Shown in pieces: positions 17,656 through 26,630 of a stretch of DNA of 64,000 nucleotides. The notes below the pieces were generated by a model that worked only from the letters and a program-made list of their open reading frames with translations, made no database searches and had not been told where the DNA came from. Location: positions 1,678,001 to 1,742,000 of the forward strand of contig NZ_FXBJ01000002.1 in NCBI RefSeq assembly GCF_900177385.1, in the 5' to 3' direction. Within the stretch, counting starts at the first letter, position 1; every line of letters starts with the position of its first letter. This DNA is from Carnobacterium iners (GTDB lineage Bacteria; Bacillota; Bacilli; Lactobacillales; Carnobacteriaceae). The position numbers and the translations under genes were made by a program.

Positions 17656-19020
17656 ATGAGTGGAATATTAAAAGTTATTATTGATATTGCTAGTACACCA
17701 GCGATACTTGTTGCCATGATAGCAGTTCTAGGTTTGTTGTTACAAAAAAAGCCAACCACAGATGTGGTTAAAGGCGGAGTTAAAACGTTTGTTGGTTTCT
17801 TAGTTGTAACAACTGGAGCTGGCGCTGTAGTTGCTTCATTGTCACCGTTTGGAGAGATGTTTCAAGTAGCCTTTAATGTGCAAGGTGTTATTCCTAATAA
17901 TGAAGCAATTGTTGCAGTAGCTTTAAGTGAATACGGAACGACAACGGCATTAATTATGTTAGCAGGAATGATTTTTAACATCATGATTGCGCGCTTTACA
18001 AAATTCAAATATATCTTCTTAACAGGGCACCACACACTTTATCTAGCGTGTATGATTGCAGTTATTATGTCAGTTATTGGATTTACTACAATTCCATTAA
18101 TTCTTTTAGGTGGTTTGGCATTAGGAATTGTAATGACTGTATCGCCGGCAATAGTACAGCCTTTTATGCGTCAATTGACTGGTCACGATAATGTTGCTTT
18201 AGGTCACTTTAGTGCAGTAGGTTATGCATTAAGTGGATATATAGGTAAATATTTTGGAAATAAAGAAAAATCAACCGAAGATATTAAATTCCCTAAAGGT
18301 TTAGGATTCTTGAGAGATTCAACAGTAAGTATTGCGATTACAATGGGGATTATTTATGTCATAGTAGCGATATTTACAGGCGGAGCTTATATTCGCGAAA
18401 ACCTAAGTGATGGCACAAACCACATCATTTTTGCCTTACAACAAGCAGGAGCATTTGCTGCAGGCGTTTTCGTTATCTTAGCTGGTGTTCGTTTAATCTT
18501 AGCAGAAATTGTTCCAGCATTTAAAGGGATTTCAGAAAAATTAGTCCCAAATGCTAAACCAGCATTAGATTGCCCAATTATTTTCCCATATGCTCCAAAT
18601 GCTGTTTTGATAGGATTCTTTTCAAGTTTCTTAGGCGGTATTGTAAGTATGATCATTATGTTATTTGCTGGCGGTGTAATTATTTTACCAGGAGTTGTTC
18701 CTCACTTTTTCGTTGGTGCAACAGCAGGAGTAATCGGTAATGCATCTGGAGGACTTAGAGGTTCAATATTAGGTTCGTTTGTTCAAGGAATGTTAATTAG
18801 TTTCTTACCTTTATTATTATTACCAGTACTTGGAGATTTAGGTTTTGCAGGTTCTACGTTCTCCGATGCTGACTTTGCGGTTTCAGGGTTATTCCTTGGA
18901 CTTTTAGGAGAATACGGTGGCCAAGTAGCAGTAGTTATTGGTATAGCTCTTGCTTTATCTATAATGATTGCTTTAACTTTGTTCAGCAAAAAACAAAAAG
19001 AAACTGTCGAAGCAAATTAA
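17656..19020 (+). CDS. PTS IIC component, UlaA/SgaT family
   Basis: 454 residues, about 11 hydrophobic segments. It opens ILKVIIDIASTPAILVAMIAV and contains LTGHHTLYLACMIAV, VALGHFSAVGYALSGYIGKY and IIFPYAPNAVLIGF, features of the UlaA (SgaT) permease family that moves and phosphorylates L-ascorbate in E. coli. Genes for the downstream ascorbate pathway (UlaD/E/F, UlaG) are absent. A split transketolase follows instead, so a pentose or pentitol leading to xylulose 5-phosphate is as likely a substrate. Ribosome-binding site AAAAGGGG. Confidence 0.88.
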   Translation: MSGILKVIIDIASTPAILVAMIAVLGLLLQKKPTTDVVKGGVKTFVGFLVVTTGAGAVVASLSPFGEMFQVAFNVQGVIPNNEAIVAVALSEYGTTTALIMLAGMIFNIMIARFTKFKYIFLTGHHTLYLACMIAVIMSVIGFTTIPLILLGGLALGIVMTVSPAIVQPFMRQLTGHDNVALGHFSAVGYALSGYIGKYFGNKEKSTEDIKFPKGLGFLRDSTVSIAITMGIIYVIVAIFTGGAYIRENLSDGTNHIIFALQQAGAFAAGVFVILAGVRLILAEIVPAFKGISEKLVPNAKPALDCPIIFPYAPNAVLIGFFSSFLGGIVSMIIMLFAGGVIILPGVVPHFFVGATAGVIGNASGGLRGSILGSFVQGMLISFLPLLLLPVLGDLGFAGSTFSDADFAVSGLFLGLLGEYGGQVAVVIGIALALSIMIALTLFSKKQKETVEAN

Positions 19021-19046
19021 GTTATTACCATAAGGAGGAATAGCCG

Positions 19047-19886
19047 GTGGAAATAAAAGAACTAGAAAAATTTGCTAAAGAAATACGCTACTATACTTTA
19101 AAAGAATTAAATTATATGGGATACGGACATTATGGTGGAAGTCTTTCTATTGTAGAAGTCTTAGCAGTTATTTATGGAGAACACCTAAATGCAAGTCCTG
19201 AGACTAAAGATGATCCCAATCGGGACTACTTTGTGCTATCAAAAGGTCATGGTGGTCCAGCACTATATGCAACACTCTCTCTGAAAGGCTATTTTCCCGA
19301 AGAATGGTTGTATACACTGAATCAAAATGGTACGAATCTTCCTTCACATCCCGATCGCAATAAAACACCAGGTATTGATATGACGACTGGCTCATTGGGA
19401 CAGGGCATTTCTGCAGCTACGGGTATAGCTCTTGGTAACAAGATTGCTGCAAGAAATAACTTTACGTATGCGATTGTTGGAGATGGTGAATTGAACGAGG
19501 GCCAATGTTGGGAAGCAATCCAAATGGCTGCTCATAATCAGTTAGATAATTTAATTGTTTTTGTAGATGATAATAAAAAGCAACTAGATGGATATACAAT
19601 TGATATTAGCAATCCATTTGATTTTGCAGAAAAATTTATAGCATTTGGATTTAATACTGTACGTGTTGATGGTCATTCAGTTAATGCTATTTCGAAAGCA
19701 ATTACAAGTGTAAAGGTATTTAAAGGAAAGCCTTCTGTTATTATTTTAGATACCATCAAGGGAAAAGGTATCAAACATATAGAAGAAATGATGGATAACC
19801 ATCATTTGCGTCCAGATGACGAGACAAACAAAGCGATTCAAGCTACGATCCAACAAATAGGTGAAGAGTTGGGAGTGTTAGTTTAA
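19047..19886 (+). CDS. Transketolase, N-terminal (thiamine diphosphate-binding) subunit
   Basis: 279 residues from GTG 19047 (AAGGAGG 9 bp upstream). It carries the transketolase N-terminal signature: GHYGGSLSIVEVLAVIYG, LSKGHGGPALYATLS, TTGSLGQGISAATGIALG, and the ThDP/Mg motif IVGDGELNEGQCWEA...NLIVFVDDN. The C-terminal pyrimidine-binding half is a separate gene whose ATG overlaps its last base. Such split transketolases occur in many Firmicutes sugar operons. It moves two-carbon units between sugar phosphates, linking the imported sugar to the pentose phosphate pathway. Confidence 0.93.
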   Translation: MEIKELEKFAKEIRYYTLKELNYMGYGHYGGSLSIVEVLAVIYGEHLNASPETKDDPNRDYFVLSKGHGGPALYATLSLKGYFPEEWLYTLNQNGTNLPSHPDRNKTPGIDMTTGSLGQGISAATGIALGNKIAARNNFTYAIVGDGELNEGQCWEAIQMAAHNQLDNLIVFVDDNKKQLDGYTIDISNPFDFAEKFIAFGFNTVRVDGHSVNAISKAITSVKVFKGKPSVIILDTIKGKGIKHIEEMMDNHHLRPDDETNKAIQATIQQIGEELGVLV

Positions 19887-20863
19887 TGAAAGAATTTATA
19901 GTTACATTAGATGAAGCAGAAATGCGGACAACATATGCTAATTTTTTAGTTGAATTTGCACAAAAAGACGAAAAAGTTGTTGCTTTAGAAGCAGATTTAT
20001 CTAGTGCTATTGCAACAAATAAAATAAAAGAAGCAATGGGCAATCGATTGATTAATGTTGGTATTATGGAAGCAGAAGAAGTAGGGTGTGCTGCAGGTTT
20101 AGCGGTAGCTGGCTTTAAGCCTTTCATCCATACTTTTGGACCTTTTGCTAGTCGAAGAGTTTACGATCAAGTATTTTTGTCTTTAAATTATGCTCAATTA
20201 AGTGCAGTTATACTGGGATCTGACGCAGGCGTAACAGCAGAAGCAAATGATGGAACACACATGCCTTTTGAGGATTTAGCATTAATGAGAGCGATACCAA
20301 AAGCGACGGTTTATGAGGTTAGTGATACGATAATGTTAAGGGCTATCCTCGAACAGTCTTATGAAGATACTGGTTTTAGTTATATCCGTACAATCAGGAA
20401 GCAACCTGTTAAATTGTATAGTGAAGGAGAATTATTCGAATCAGGAACAAAAGTGTTGAGAGAAGGCAAAGATGTCAGTATCTTAGCTTCTGGAATAATG
20501 GTCTCAGATGCAATGCTAGCTGCTAACGAGTTAGCTGCTGAAGGAATTGAAGCAACTGTAATGGATGTCTATCGCTTGAAACCAATTAATAAAGAAGCTG
20601 TTCTTCAAGCAGCTGAAACTGGGGCAATTATAACGGCAGAAAATCACAATATTATAGGTGGATTAGGAAGTGCTGTAGCTGAAGTTTTAGCAGAAGAAAA
20701 ACCGACTCTTCAATACCGAGTAGGAGTTCGCGAGCAGTTTGGTCAAGTTGGAAAAGCAGACTACTTGAAAGAACAATACGGGTTAACAGTTGAAAATATT
20801 GTTTCTCAAGCTAAAGAACTCATTAAGAAAAAAGAAAAAATGAGAGCAGTAACTATTATGTAA
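19886..20863 (+). CDS. Transketolase, C-terminal subunit
   Basis: 325 residues. LEADLSSAIATN, VGIMEAEEVGCAAGLAVAGFKPFIHTFGPFASRR and GSDAGVTAEANDGTHMPFEDLALMRAIP are the pyrimidine-domain motifs, with the ThDP-activating Glu in MEAEE. The C-terminal domain includes ENHNIIGGLGSAVAEVLAE. It starts on the last base of the N-terminal subunit (1-bp overlap), so the two are translationally coupled and should form an alpha2beta2 enzyme. It is the last gene of the PTS operon, with a terminator 65 bp downstream. Confidence 0.93.
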   Translation: MKEFIVTLDEAEMRTTYANFLVEFAQKDEKVVALEADLSSAIATNKIKEAMGNRLINVGIMEAEEVGCAAGLAVAGFKPFIHTFGPFASRRVYDQVFLSLNYAQLSAVILGSDAGVTAEANDGTHMPFEDLALMRAIPKATVYEVSDTIMLRAILEQSYEDTGFSYIRTIRKQPVKLYSEGELFESGTKVLREGKDVSILASGIMVSDAMLAANELAAEGIEATVMDVYRLKPINKEAVLQAAETGAIITAENHNIIGGLGSAVAEVLAEEKPTLQYRVGVREQFGQVGKADYLKEQYGLTVENIVSQAKELIKKKEKMRAVTIM

Positions 20864-20927
20864 TTCAATAATTAGGCTAACTAGATTCTGAGTCTAAAAA
20901 ATAAAAAAAATTATCTAATTTGATTTA

Positions 20928-20976
20928 AGCTCTAAAAGATTAGATTTTTCAAGTCTATCTTTAGAGCTTTTTTATC
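20928..20976 (+). terminator. Terminator of the PTS/transketolase operon
   Basis: AGCTCTAAAAGATTAGA pairs with TCTATCTTTAGAGCT around a short loop, then a T-run. Confidence 0.85.
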
Positions 20977-21081
20977 ATAATAAGTTTTTTTAAACAAATA
21001 AAACTAAAATAGATAGATTATCTTTCTTCTATTCAGTACTCAAATTGACCAGGAGAACTGTTAAAATAATTACATTCAACC

Positions 21082-21131
21082 AAAAAACGACCAGAAACTA
21101 AGACTACTCTTAGACTTCATGGTCGTTTTTT
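21082..21131 (-). terminator. Terminator of the leftward ABC exporter operon
   Basis: AAAAAACGACCA (from 21082) pairs with TGGTCGTTTTTT (to 21131). An inner CTAAGA/TCTTAG stem adds to it. Placed 20 bp after the permease stop. Confidence 0.8.
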
Positions 21132-21150
21132 AGGTAGTGATCAACTAAAT

Positions 21151-22803
21151 TTAGCTTTGAGAAAAACGAAAAAGTTTGTGCTTGCCAAATAAATAATAAA
21201 ACGTACTGATTAGTAACAATAAGGTCATTATCCAACTACCGAAAGGAAGAAAACGATCTAGTAAAAAGTTGGCTAATCCAAATAATCCTGTAATGAAAAG
21301 AAGAACGAGGATGGGCATAAATCCTCTATTGGCATCTGCTGCAGTAAATTCCTTTGAAAAAGGGTAGGACTTCATAGCTAGTTTTAAATAACCAAAGAAA
21401 ACAACTGTCGTAGCTAAGAAACCGTTAAGAATAATAGCCAGGTCGTTCCAACCGTACAAAAAGACTAAAAAAACACTTAAAGCTACATAAAAAGGTACAA
21501 TCAGTCTCATCCAAACGGTTTTTCCAGCAGCTCTAACAAATAAGCCATCGTTATTAACGGGACTCATCTGGAAAATCCAAGCGCCCTTATAAGAAGATGA
21601 ATAATTTAGAGAAGCCACTAATTGCGGGACCATAAACAAGGTAATGTAAACAGCGAAAGGAAAGCCTTGATTTCTTAAATCCGTAAAGGTCATCCCACTA
21701 GCCAAGCTGTTGAAGCTAAAGAATAAAGGGAGGATAAAAGAAACGGCTAATGGCGGATAGACTCTCGTTTTAAATTCCCGTTCATTTTGAATGATTTTCC
21801 AAGTGAATTGGTAATAAGCCTGTTCAGTCGAATTGGAACAAAGAATTGTTTTAGTTTGATTCATCCAATAATTGTGTTCTTTAAGATTCTCATTTTGATT
21901 GGTTAATTTTTGAATGTTTCGCTCTAATTGAGCACTATTTTTCCTGTAATAGAAAAAGAACAGCGTAGTAGCAGTTATAAACAACAACGTATAAAATAAG
22001 TAATAGCCGTTCATTCCTTCTTGTAATAAGCCTAATGGGGCAGCGAACCACAATGGAAATAACGGTAAGTGCCAGATTTTTGGTTGATAGACAATAGCGA
22101 AATCGACAAGACTAAATAGTTGACTAACTAACTGATAGCCTAAAATAGTAAAGATGGATAAGCCAATTTGACTGTATGAAATAATATTCTTCAGTTTTTC
22201 ACCGTTAAATTTTTTTAGAATCGTAGCATAAATCACAAGTGTGAACAATAGCGTCCAGAAACTAAAAATAACCGTTAATATAGTAACTAATAATCCTGCG
22301 AGAAGACCATTTACAAAATAAGTAGCAATCGTTACTGGCCCACCTAAGGCTAAAGTCAAAGAAAATAAATAAACAAAAACATGGGTTGCTTTAGCTGCAC
22401 TAAGGGTTTGACCGCTAACAGGCTTGGTCCCAATCAAGACTTGATCTTTTGCATCTAATAAGATAGCAGAAAAGCTAGCAATTGTCGTTGAGAGCAACAT
22501 CACAAACAAATAGCCAAAATAAATGGTGTACTGCATAATCAGGCTATCGCTAACAAATAAAGCACCAATGACAAAGCTGCTAATAATAGCGTACCAAATC
22601 AAAGAAGAAAAAAAGGCGTTCTTTTCTTCTTTATTTTTCCCATTTTGCATAATCAGATTGGGCTCACGGCCGTCCATTAGAATTTTCGTCTTAACGATTA
22701 ATCTCAGTTGCTTGTAATCGACTCCACTTTTTTCATAAAGTGAAGAAAAGATATCAAGAACTTTTAAGTAAAGTGGATCTTTCGAAGTCAAGGAGTTAGC
22801 CAT
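21151..22803 (-). CDS. ABC transporter permease (large, no recognised substrate)
   Basis: 550 residues with about 11 hydrophobic segments and a soluble N-terminal stretch of roughly 65 residues (SKDPLYLKVLDIFSSLYEK). It overlaps the preceding ATP-binding gene by 8 bp and has no ATPase motif itself. The pair resembles two-gene Firmicutes exporters related to YthP/YthQ or EcsA/EcsB. Neither lantibiotic nor drug specificity can be read from it. Its terminator lies right behind the stop codon. Substrate unknown. Confidence 0.8.
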   Translation of the reverse strand: MANSLTSKDPLYLKVLDIFSSLYEKSGVDYKQLRLIVKTKILMDGREPNLIMQNGKNKEEKNAFFSSLIWYAIISSFVIGALFVSDSLIMQYTIYFGYLFVMLLSTTIASFSAILLDAKDQVLIGTKPVSGQTLSAAKATHVFVYLFSLTLALGGPVTIATYFVNGLLAGLLVTILTVIFSFWTLLFTLVIYATILKKFNGEKLKNIISYSQIGLSIFTILGYQLVSQLFSLVDFAIVYQPKIWHLPLFPLWFAAPLGLLQEGMNGYYLFYTLLFITATTLFFFYYRKNSAQLERNIQKLTNQNENLKEHNYWMNQTKTILCSNSTEQAYYQFTWKIIQNEREFKTRVYPPLAVSFILPLFFSFNSLASGMTFTDLRNQGFPFAVYITLFMVPQLVASLNYSSSYKGAWIFQMSPVNNDGLFVRAAGKTVWMRLIVPFYVALSVFLVFLYGWNDLAIILNGFLATTVVFFGYLKLAMKSYPFSKEFTAADANRGFMPILVLLFITGLFGLANFLLDRFLPFGSWIMTLLLLISTFYYLFGKHKLFRFSQS

Positions 22804-23581
22804 CGTATTCGGCTCCTTTCATCGCCTCTAAAAAGTCTTCTGCTAATTGGAAGTGTTCATCAAAACCCGTTAATTCATTGAATAACTCTTCTAACGTTCC
22901 TTCAGCTTCATGTCGGATTTCGTTAAATGGTCCATCTGCAACGATTTTCCCGTTATTAAGAATCAAAATACGATCGCTTAATTTCTCAACGGTATCCATA
23001 ATATGAGAAGAGTAGAAAATTGTTTTTCCTTCAGCTTTTAACTGCGCTAAAATTTCTTTGATAACAAGGACGCTATTGGCATCCAATCCATTTAATGGTT
23101 CATCCCAAAAAAGAATGGTTGGATTATGTAATAAACTAGAGATGATTAAGACTTTTTGGCGCATGCCTTTAGAGAAAGTGGAGAGTCGATTATGAAAAGC
23201 CTTTTCGATTTTTAAAGCCGTCATCATGGCTAAACTTCTTTTTTGAATGAGGGTTTCTTCTAAACCATAAAGCTGTCCAACAAATAAAAAATATTCATGG
23301 GCAGTTAGGGTTTCATATAAATCTGCATTTTCCGGGACATAACCAATCTGAGCTTTGTAGTTGGTCTCATTTCCGTCTAAAGGTTCTCCAAAAATAATGA
23401 TTTCACCAGCATCAGGTTTCATTAAACCCAAAATCATTTTAACTGTTGTACTTTTTCCAGCACCGTTCGTACCGATATATCCAATGATTTCACCTGGATA
23501 AACAGCAAAATCGACACCTTTTAAGACTTCATTTGAACCAAATGATTTTCTCAGGTTCTTTATTTCTAAAATAGGTAACAT
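22796..23581 (-). CDS. ABC transporter ATP-binding protein
   Basis: 261 residues from the ATG at 23581, chosen because AAAGGAGG stands 6 bp before it (the longer frame starts without a site). Walker A is GTNGAGKST. The signature reads FSKGMRQK, a normal variant of LSGGQ in EcsA/YthP-like exporters. Walker B is ILFWDEPLNGLD and the switch His lies in IFYSSHIMDTV. The C-terminal tail of about 40 acidic residues follows. First gene of a two-gene leftward operon with the permease. Confidence 0.92.
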   Translation of the reverse strand: MLPILEIKNLRKSFGSNEVLKGVDFAVYPGEIIGYIGTNGAGKSTTVKMILGLMKPDAGEIIIFGEPLDGNETNYKAQIGYVPENADLYETLTAHEYFLFVGQLYGLEETLIQKRSLAMMTALKIEKAFHNRLSTFSKGMRQKVLIISSLLHNPTILFWDEPLNGLDANSVLVIKEILAQLKAEGKTIFYSSHIMDTVEKLSDRILILNNGKIVADGPFNEIRHEAEGTLEELFNELTGFDEHFQLAEDFLEAMKGAEYDG

Positions 23582-24022
23582 AGTTAGCCTCCTTTGATTT
23601 AAATTGATTTTAACATAGAAATAAAACGATAACAGTAAATATATTAGATAGAATTGTCTGTTCAAATAGGACTAATCCGCTGCAATTTATCGCTATCAAT
23701 GAAAAGTAGACAAGTTACGAAGATTATTTAACTAACTGGTCCAAAGTGCTCTATGAATAGACTAGTCCGATACAATTGCAACTTAACTGGTCACGTTTCA
23801 TCTAAGAGTAGACAAGTTTACGATTATTTTATTCATAGTTGTCTATTTTAAAGAGTCAAGTACCAAAAGTTAAAGGAAACTATTAATCGATGAGCAATTT
23901 ATACTAGTAAAAATCCAATCATTAGATTTCATAGAGAATCTTTCTGAGAATGAACTAACTTTATCGAATCTATGGTAAGGTTAATTTATTGTAAAAAAAA
24001 AGTAAAGGATTGTGAAGGATAA
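23582..24022. other. Divergent intergenic region with a degenerate direct repeat
   Basis: About 440 bp between the leftward ABC operon and the rightward HAD gene. Two related units lie head to tail. ACTAATCCGCTGCAATT at 23671 matches ACTAGTCCGATACAATT at 23761. AGTAGACAAGTT at 23705 recurs exactly at 23807, each followed by ACGA and GATTATTT. The offsets are 90 and 102 bp. No reading frame is supported. Promoters for both directions must be here but were not pinned down. Confidence 0.55.
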
Positions 24023-24736
24023 ATGGCCACCATCATCTTTGATGTAGACGATACACTATATGATCAATTGATACCCTTTAGGAAAGCCTTTCATGAAACG
24101 ATTCGTGAGGTTTCACTGGATGAAATAAACCATCTTTACCGGTTGAATAGAGAAAAAAGCGATGCCTTATTTGAACAAAGTGAGTTAGGAGTATTGCCTA
24201 AAATAGAGGTGCAAGTGATGCGTATCCAATATGCGTGCGAACAAACGAATATGTCGATTAGTGGAGAGACGGCTTTAAACTTTCAAAAAACTTATGAAAA
24301 AGAGCAGAAACACTTAATGTTGTATCCAGAAATGAGTGAATTATTGGATAAGTTAGCTCAAAACAATCATCAATTAGCTTTGTTAACAAATGGTGCAGCA
24401 GCACACCAACAAAAGAAGATAGATCAGCTTGGTTTAACTAAATGGATTAACCAAAATCAGATGTTTATTTCTGGCGAATTGGGTAAAATGAAACCGGATA
24501 AAGCCGTCTTCAAAATGGTAGAGTCTGCTCTAAAATTAGTGGATGAAAAACCGATTTATATTGGTGATTCGTTTCAAAATGACGTCATTGGCGGTAAAAA
24601 AGTAGGTTGGACTGTTATTTGGCTAAATGCTCGTCGCAATAAAAAGACGGATGATAGTATTCAGCCAGACAACACGATTCAACATCCGGCTGAGTTGCTA
24701 ACGTTATTTGAAGAATGGGGTTATTTTAAAAAGTAA
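24023..24736 (+). CDS. HAD hydrolase, YjjG/pyrimidine 5'-nucleotidase-like
   Basis: 237 residues. HAD motif I is IIFDVDDTLYDQ, motif II LALLTNGAA, motif III GELGKMKPDK, and motif IV YIGDSFQNDVIGGKKVGW. The helical cap between residues about 15 and 90 makes it a subfamily I enzyme. The nearest characterised relatives are YjjG-type nucleoside 5'-monophosphatases, which remove non-canonical pyrimidine nucleotides. Substrate assignment within HAD is weak. Monogenic. Confidence 0.85.
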   Translation: MATIIFDVDDTLYDQLIPFRKAFHETIREVSLDEINHLYRLNREKSDALFEQSELGVLPKIEVQVMRIQYACEQTNMSISGETALNFQKTYEKEQKHLMLYPEMSELLDKLAQNNHQLALLTNGAAAHQQKKIDQLGLTKWINQNQMFISGELGKMKPDKAVFKMVESALKLVDEKPIYIGDSFQNDVIGGKKVGWTVIWLNARRNKKTDDSIQPDNTIQHPAELLTLFEEWGYFKK

Positions 24737-24741
24737 GACAC

Positions 24742-24787
24742 TAGCGTAGTGGTGTTGGGACGACTGTTCCAGCGCTATTTTTTCTTT
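24742..24787 (+). terminator. Weak terminator after the HAD gene
   Basis: TAGCG...CGCTA with an inner TGG/CCA pair, followed by TTTTTTC. The stem has bulges. Confidence 0.4.
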
Positions 24788-24860
24788 TCAATCTTATTTT
24801 TTGATAAACAGGTGAGCATTCGTGTTAAACTAAAGGGAGTAAAAAATAGGAGATGCACAG

Positions 24861-26630
24861 ATGCTAAATTTAGTTATCTTGATGATTGAACGTGTAGGGC
24901 TTATTATTATTGTGGCTTACATGCTGATGAATATTCGTTATTTTAAAACGATGTTAACAAAAAGACACTACTTATCTACGAAAATACAATTGATTCTTGT
25001 ATTTGGTATTTTTGCCATTATTTCTAATTTTACAGGAGTAGAAATTGGCAAAGACCAAGTGGTTTCCGATCAATTGTTTACCACATTATCTGAAAATGCT
25101 TCACTAGCTAATACGCGAGTGTTGACCATTGGTGTATCAGGTTTAATCGGAGGACCTTTTGTAGGTGTTAGTGTCGGGATAATTTCGGGTATCCATCGGT
25201 TTACTCAAGGAGGAGAAGCTGCATTTATTTATGTTGTCTCTTCTATTTTAATCGGATTATTTACTGGCCTATATGGTATGAGAACGATGAAAAAGAATCA
25301 TTACCCAACAGTTATAGAAGGCATCATTATTGGGGCCTTAGCAGAAGGAATCCAGATGGCCTGCATTCTTATTTTAAGCAGCAACTTTCGAGATTCTATT
25401 GAGTTGGTTCGCTTTATTTCGTTGCCAATGGTCTTAATCAATAGCTTAGGGACGGCTATTTTCTTATCCATTATTCGAACGACCCTCCAACAAGAAGAAC
25501 AAACAAAAGCCGTTCAAACACATGATGTTCTTCAGTTAGCCAATGAAACCTTGCCTTTCTTTCGACAAGGAATGTATGAAGAACCGTGTACAGCTGCCGC
25601 TGAAATTATCATGCGCTTTATCAAAGTATCTGCGGTCAGTATCACAGACCAAGAAAGAATCTTAGCGCATGTTGGTGCGGGAAGCGACCACCATATTCCT
25701 TCCAATGCAATCTTGACGGACTTATCAAAAGAAGTATTGCGAGAAGGTAAGGTAAAAGAAGCTTTCACTCACGAAGAAATCGGGTGTCACCATAAAGGTT
25801 GTCCACTAGAAGCGGCCATTGTCATTCCTTTAAAGTCTAAAGACCGAACTGTCGGCGTGCTGAAAATGTATTTTACAGATAAAAACGAATTGACTTATGT
25901 CATCAAACAATTGGCGGAAGGGCTAGGAAATATTATTTCCAGTCAAATTGAACTAGGTGAAGCTGAGTTGCAAGGAAAGTTATTAAAAGATGCTGAAATC
26001 AAATCACTGCAAGCGCAAGTAAATCCGCATTTCTTTTTTAATGCAATCAATACAATTTCTGCTTTAATTCGTGTAGATAGTGAACAAGCTCGTGCATTAT
26101 TGGTTCAATTGAGCCATTATTTCCGAGCCAATCTTCAAGGCGCTAGAACCAATCTTATTCCATTAGCAAAAGAATTGGAGCACGTCGAAGCTTATTTATC
26201 GATTGAACAAGCTCGTTTTCCAGAACGTTATCAAGTAGAATTCAGGATCGAACCGAGTTTAAATCAAGTCTTACTTCCACCATTTATTATCCAATTATTA
26301 GTTGAGAACGCTATTCGACATGCTTTTGAAGGGCGAAAGGTTGACAATCATGTGTTGGTTTCTGCTCACGCAATTGAAAATAATCTCGTATTAAGTGTCA
26401 GCGATAATGGCTTTGGGATAAAATCAGACCGGCTAGGCAAATTGGGCAGAGAAATTGTTCCTTCTGAAAAAGGGACAGGATCAGCTCTAGAAAATTTGAA
26501 TAAACGGCTGGTAAGTTTATTTGGAGAGTCAGCTGCTTTAAAGATTGAAACTTCTAATAAAGGGACAACCTTTTCTTGTATGGTTCCCTGCAAAGAAAGG
26601 ACAAAAGACCATGCATACCCTACTCGTTGA
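24861..26630 (+). CDS. lytS: LytS-type sensor histidine kinase
   Basis: 589 residues. The N-terminal 5TM-LYT membrane domain spans about residues 1-205 and includes GVSGLIGGPFVGVSVGIISG. A GAF domain follows (about 225-355, with HKGCPLEAAIVIPL). Next comes the His-kinase region with QAQVNPHFFFNAINTISAL (phospho-His in NPHFFFN) and a HATPase domain (LLVENAIRHAF, SDNGFGI, GTGSALENLNKRL). The LytS family senses membrane potential or pyruvate and controls cell-wall hydrolase regulators such as lrgAB. It overlaps lytR by 20 bp. No lrgAB lies downstream; the following DNA is a decayed unrelated locus. Confidence 0.92.
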   Translation: MLNLVILMIERVGLIIIVAYMLMNIRYFKTMLTKRHYLSTKIQLILVFGIFAIISNFTGVEIGKDQVVSDQLFTTLSENASLANTRVLTIGVSGLIGGPFVGVSVGIISGIHRFTQGGEAAFIYVVSSILIGLFTGLYGMRTMKKNHYPTVIEGIIIGALAEGIQMACILILSSNFRDSIELVRFISLPMVLINSLGTAIFLSIIRTTLQQEEQTKAVQTHDVLQLANETLPFFRQGMYEEPCTAAAEIIMRFIKVSAVSITDQERILAHVGAGSDHHIPSNAILTDLSKEVLREGKVKEAFTHEEIGCHHKGCPLEAAIVIPLKSKDRTVGVLKMYFTDKNELTYVIKQLAEGLGNIISSQIELGEAELQGKLLKDAEIKSLQAQVNPHFFFNAINTISALIRVDSEQARALLVQLSHYFRANLQGARTNLIPLAKELEHVEAYLSIEQARFPERYQVEFRIEPSLNQVLLPPFIIQLLVENAIRHAFEGRKVDNHVLVSAHAIENNLVLSVSDNGFGIKSDRLGKLGREIVPSEKGTGSALENLNKRLVSLFGESAALKIETSNKGTTFSCMVPCKERTKDHAYPTR

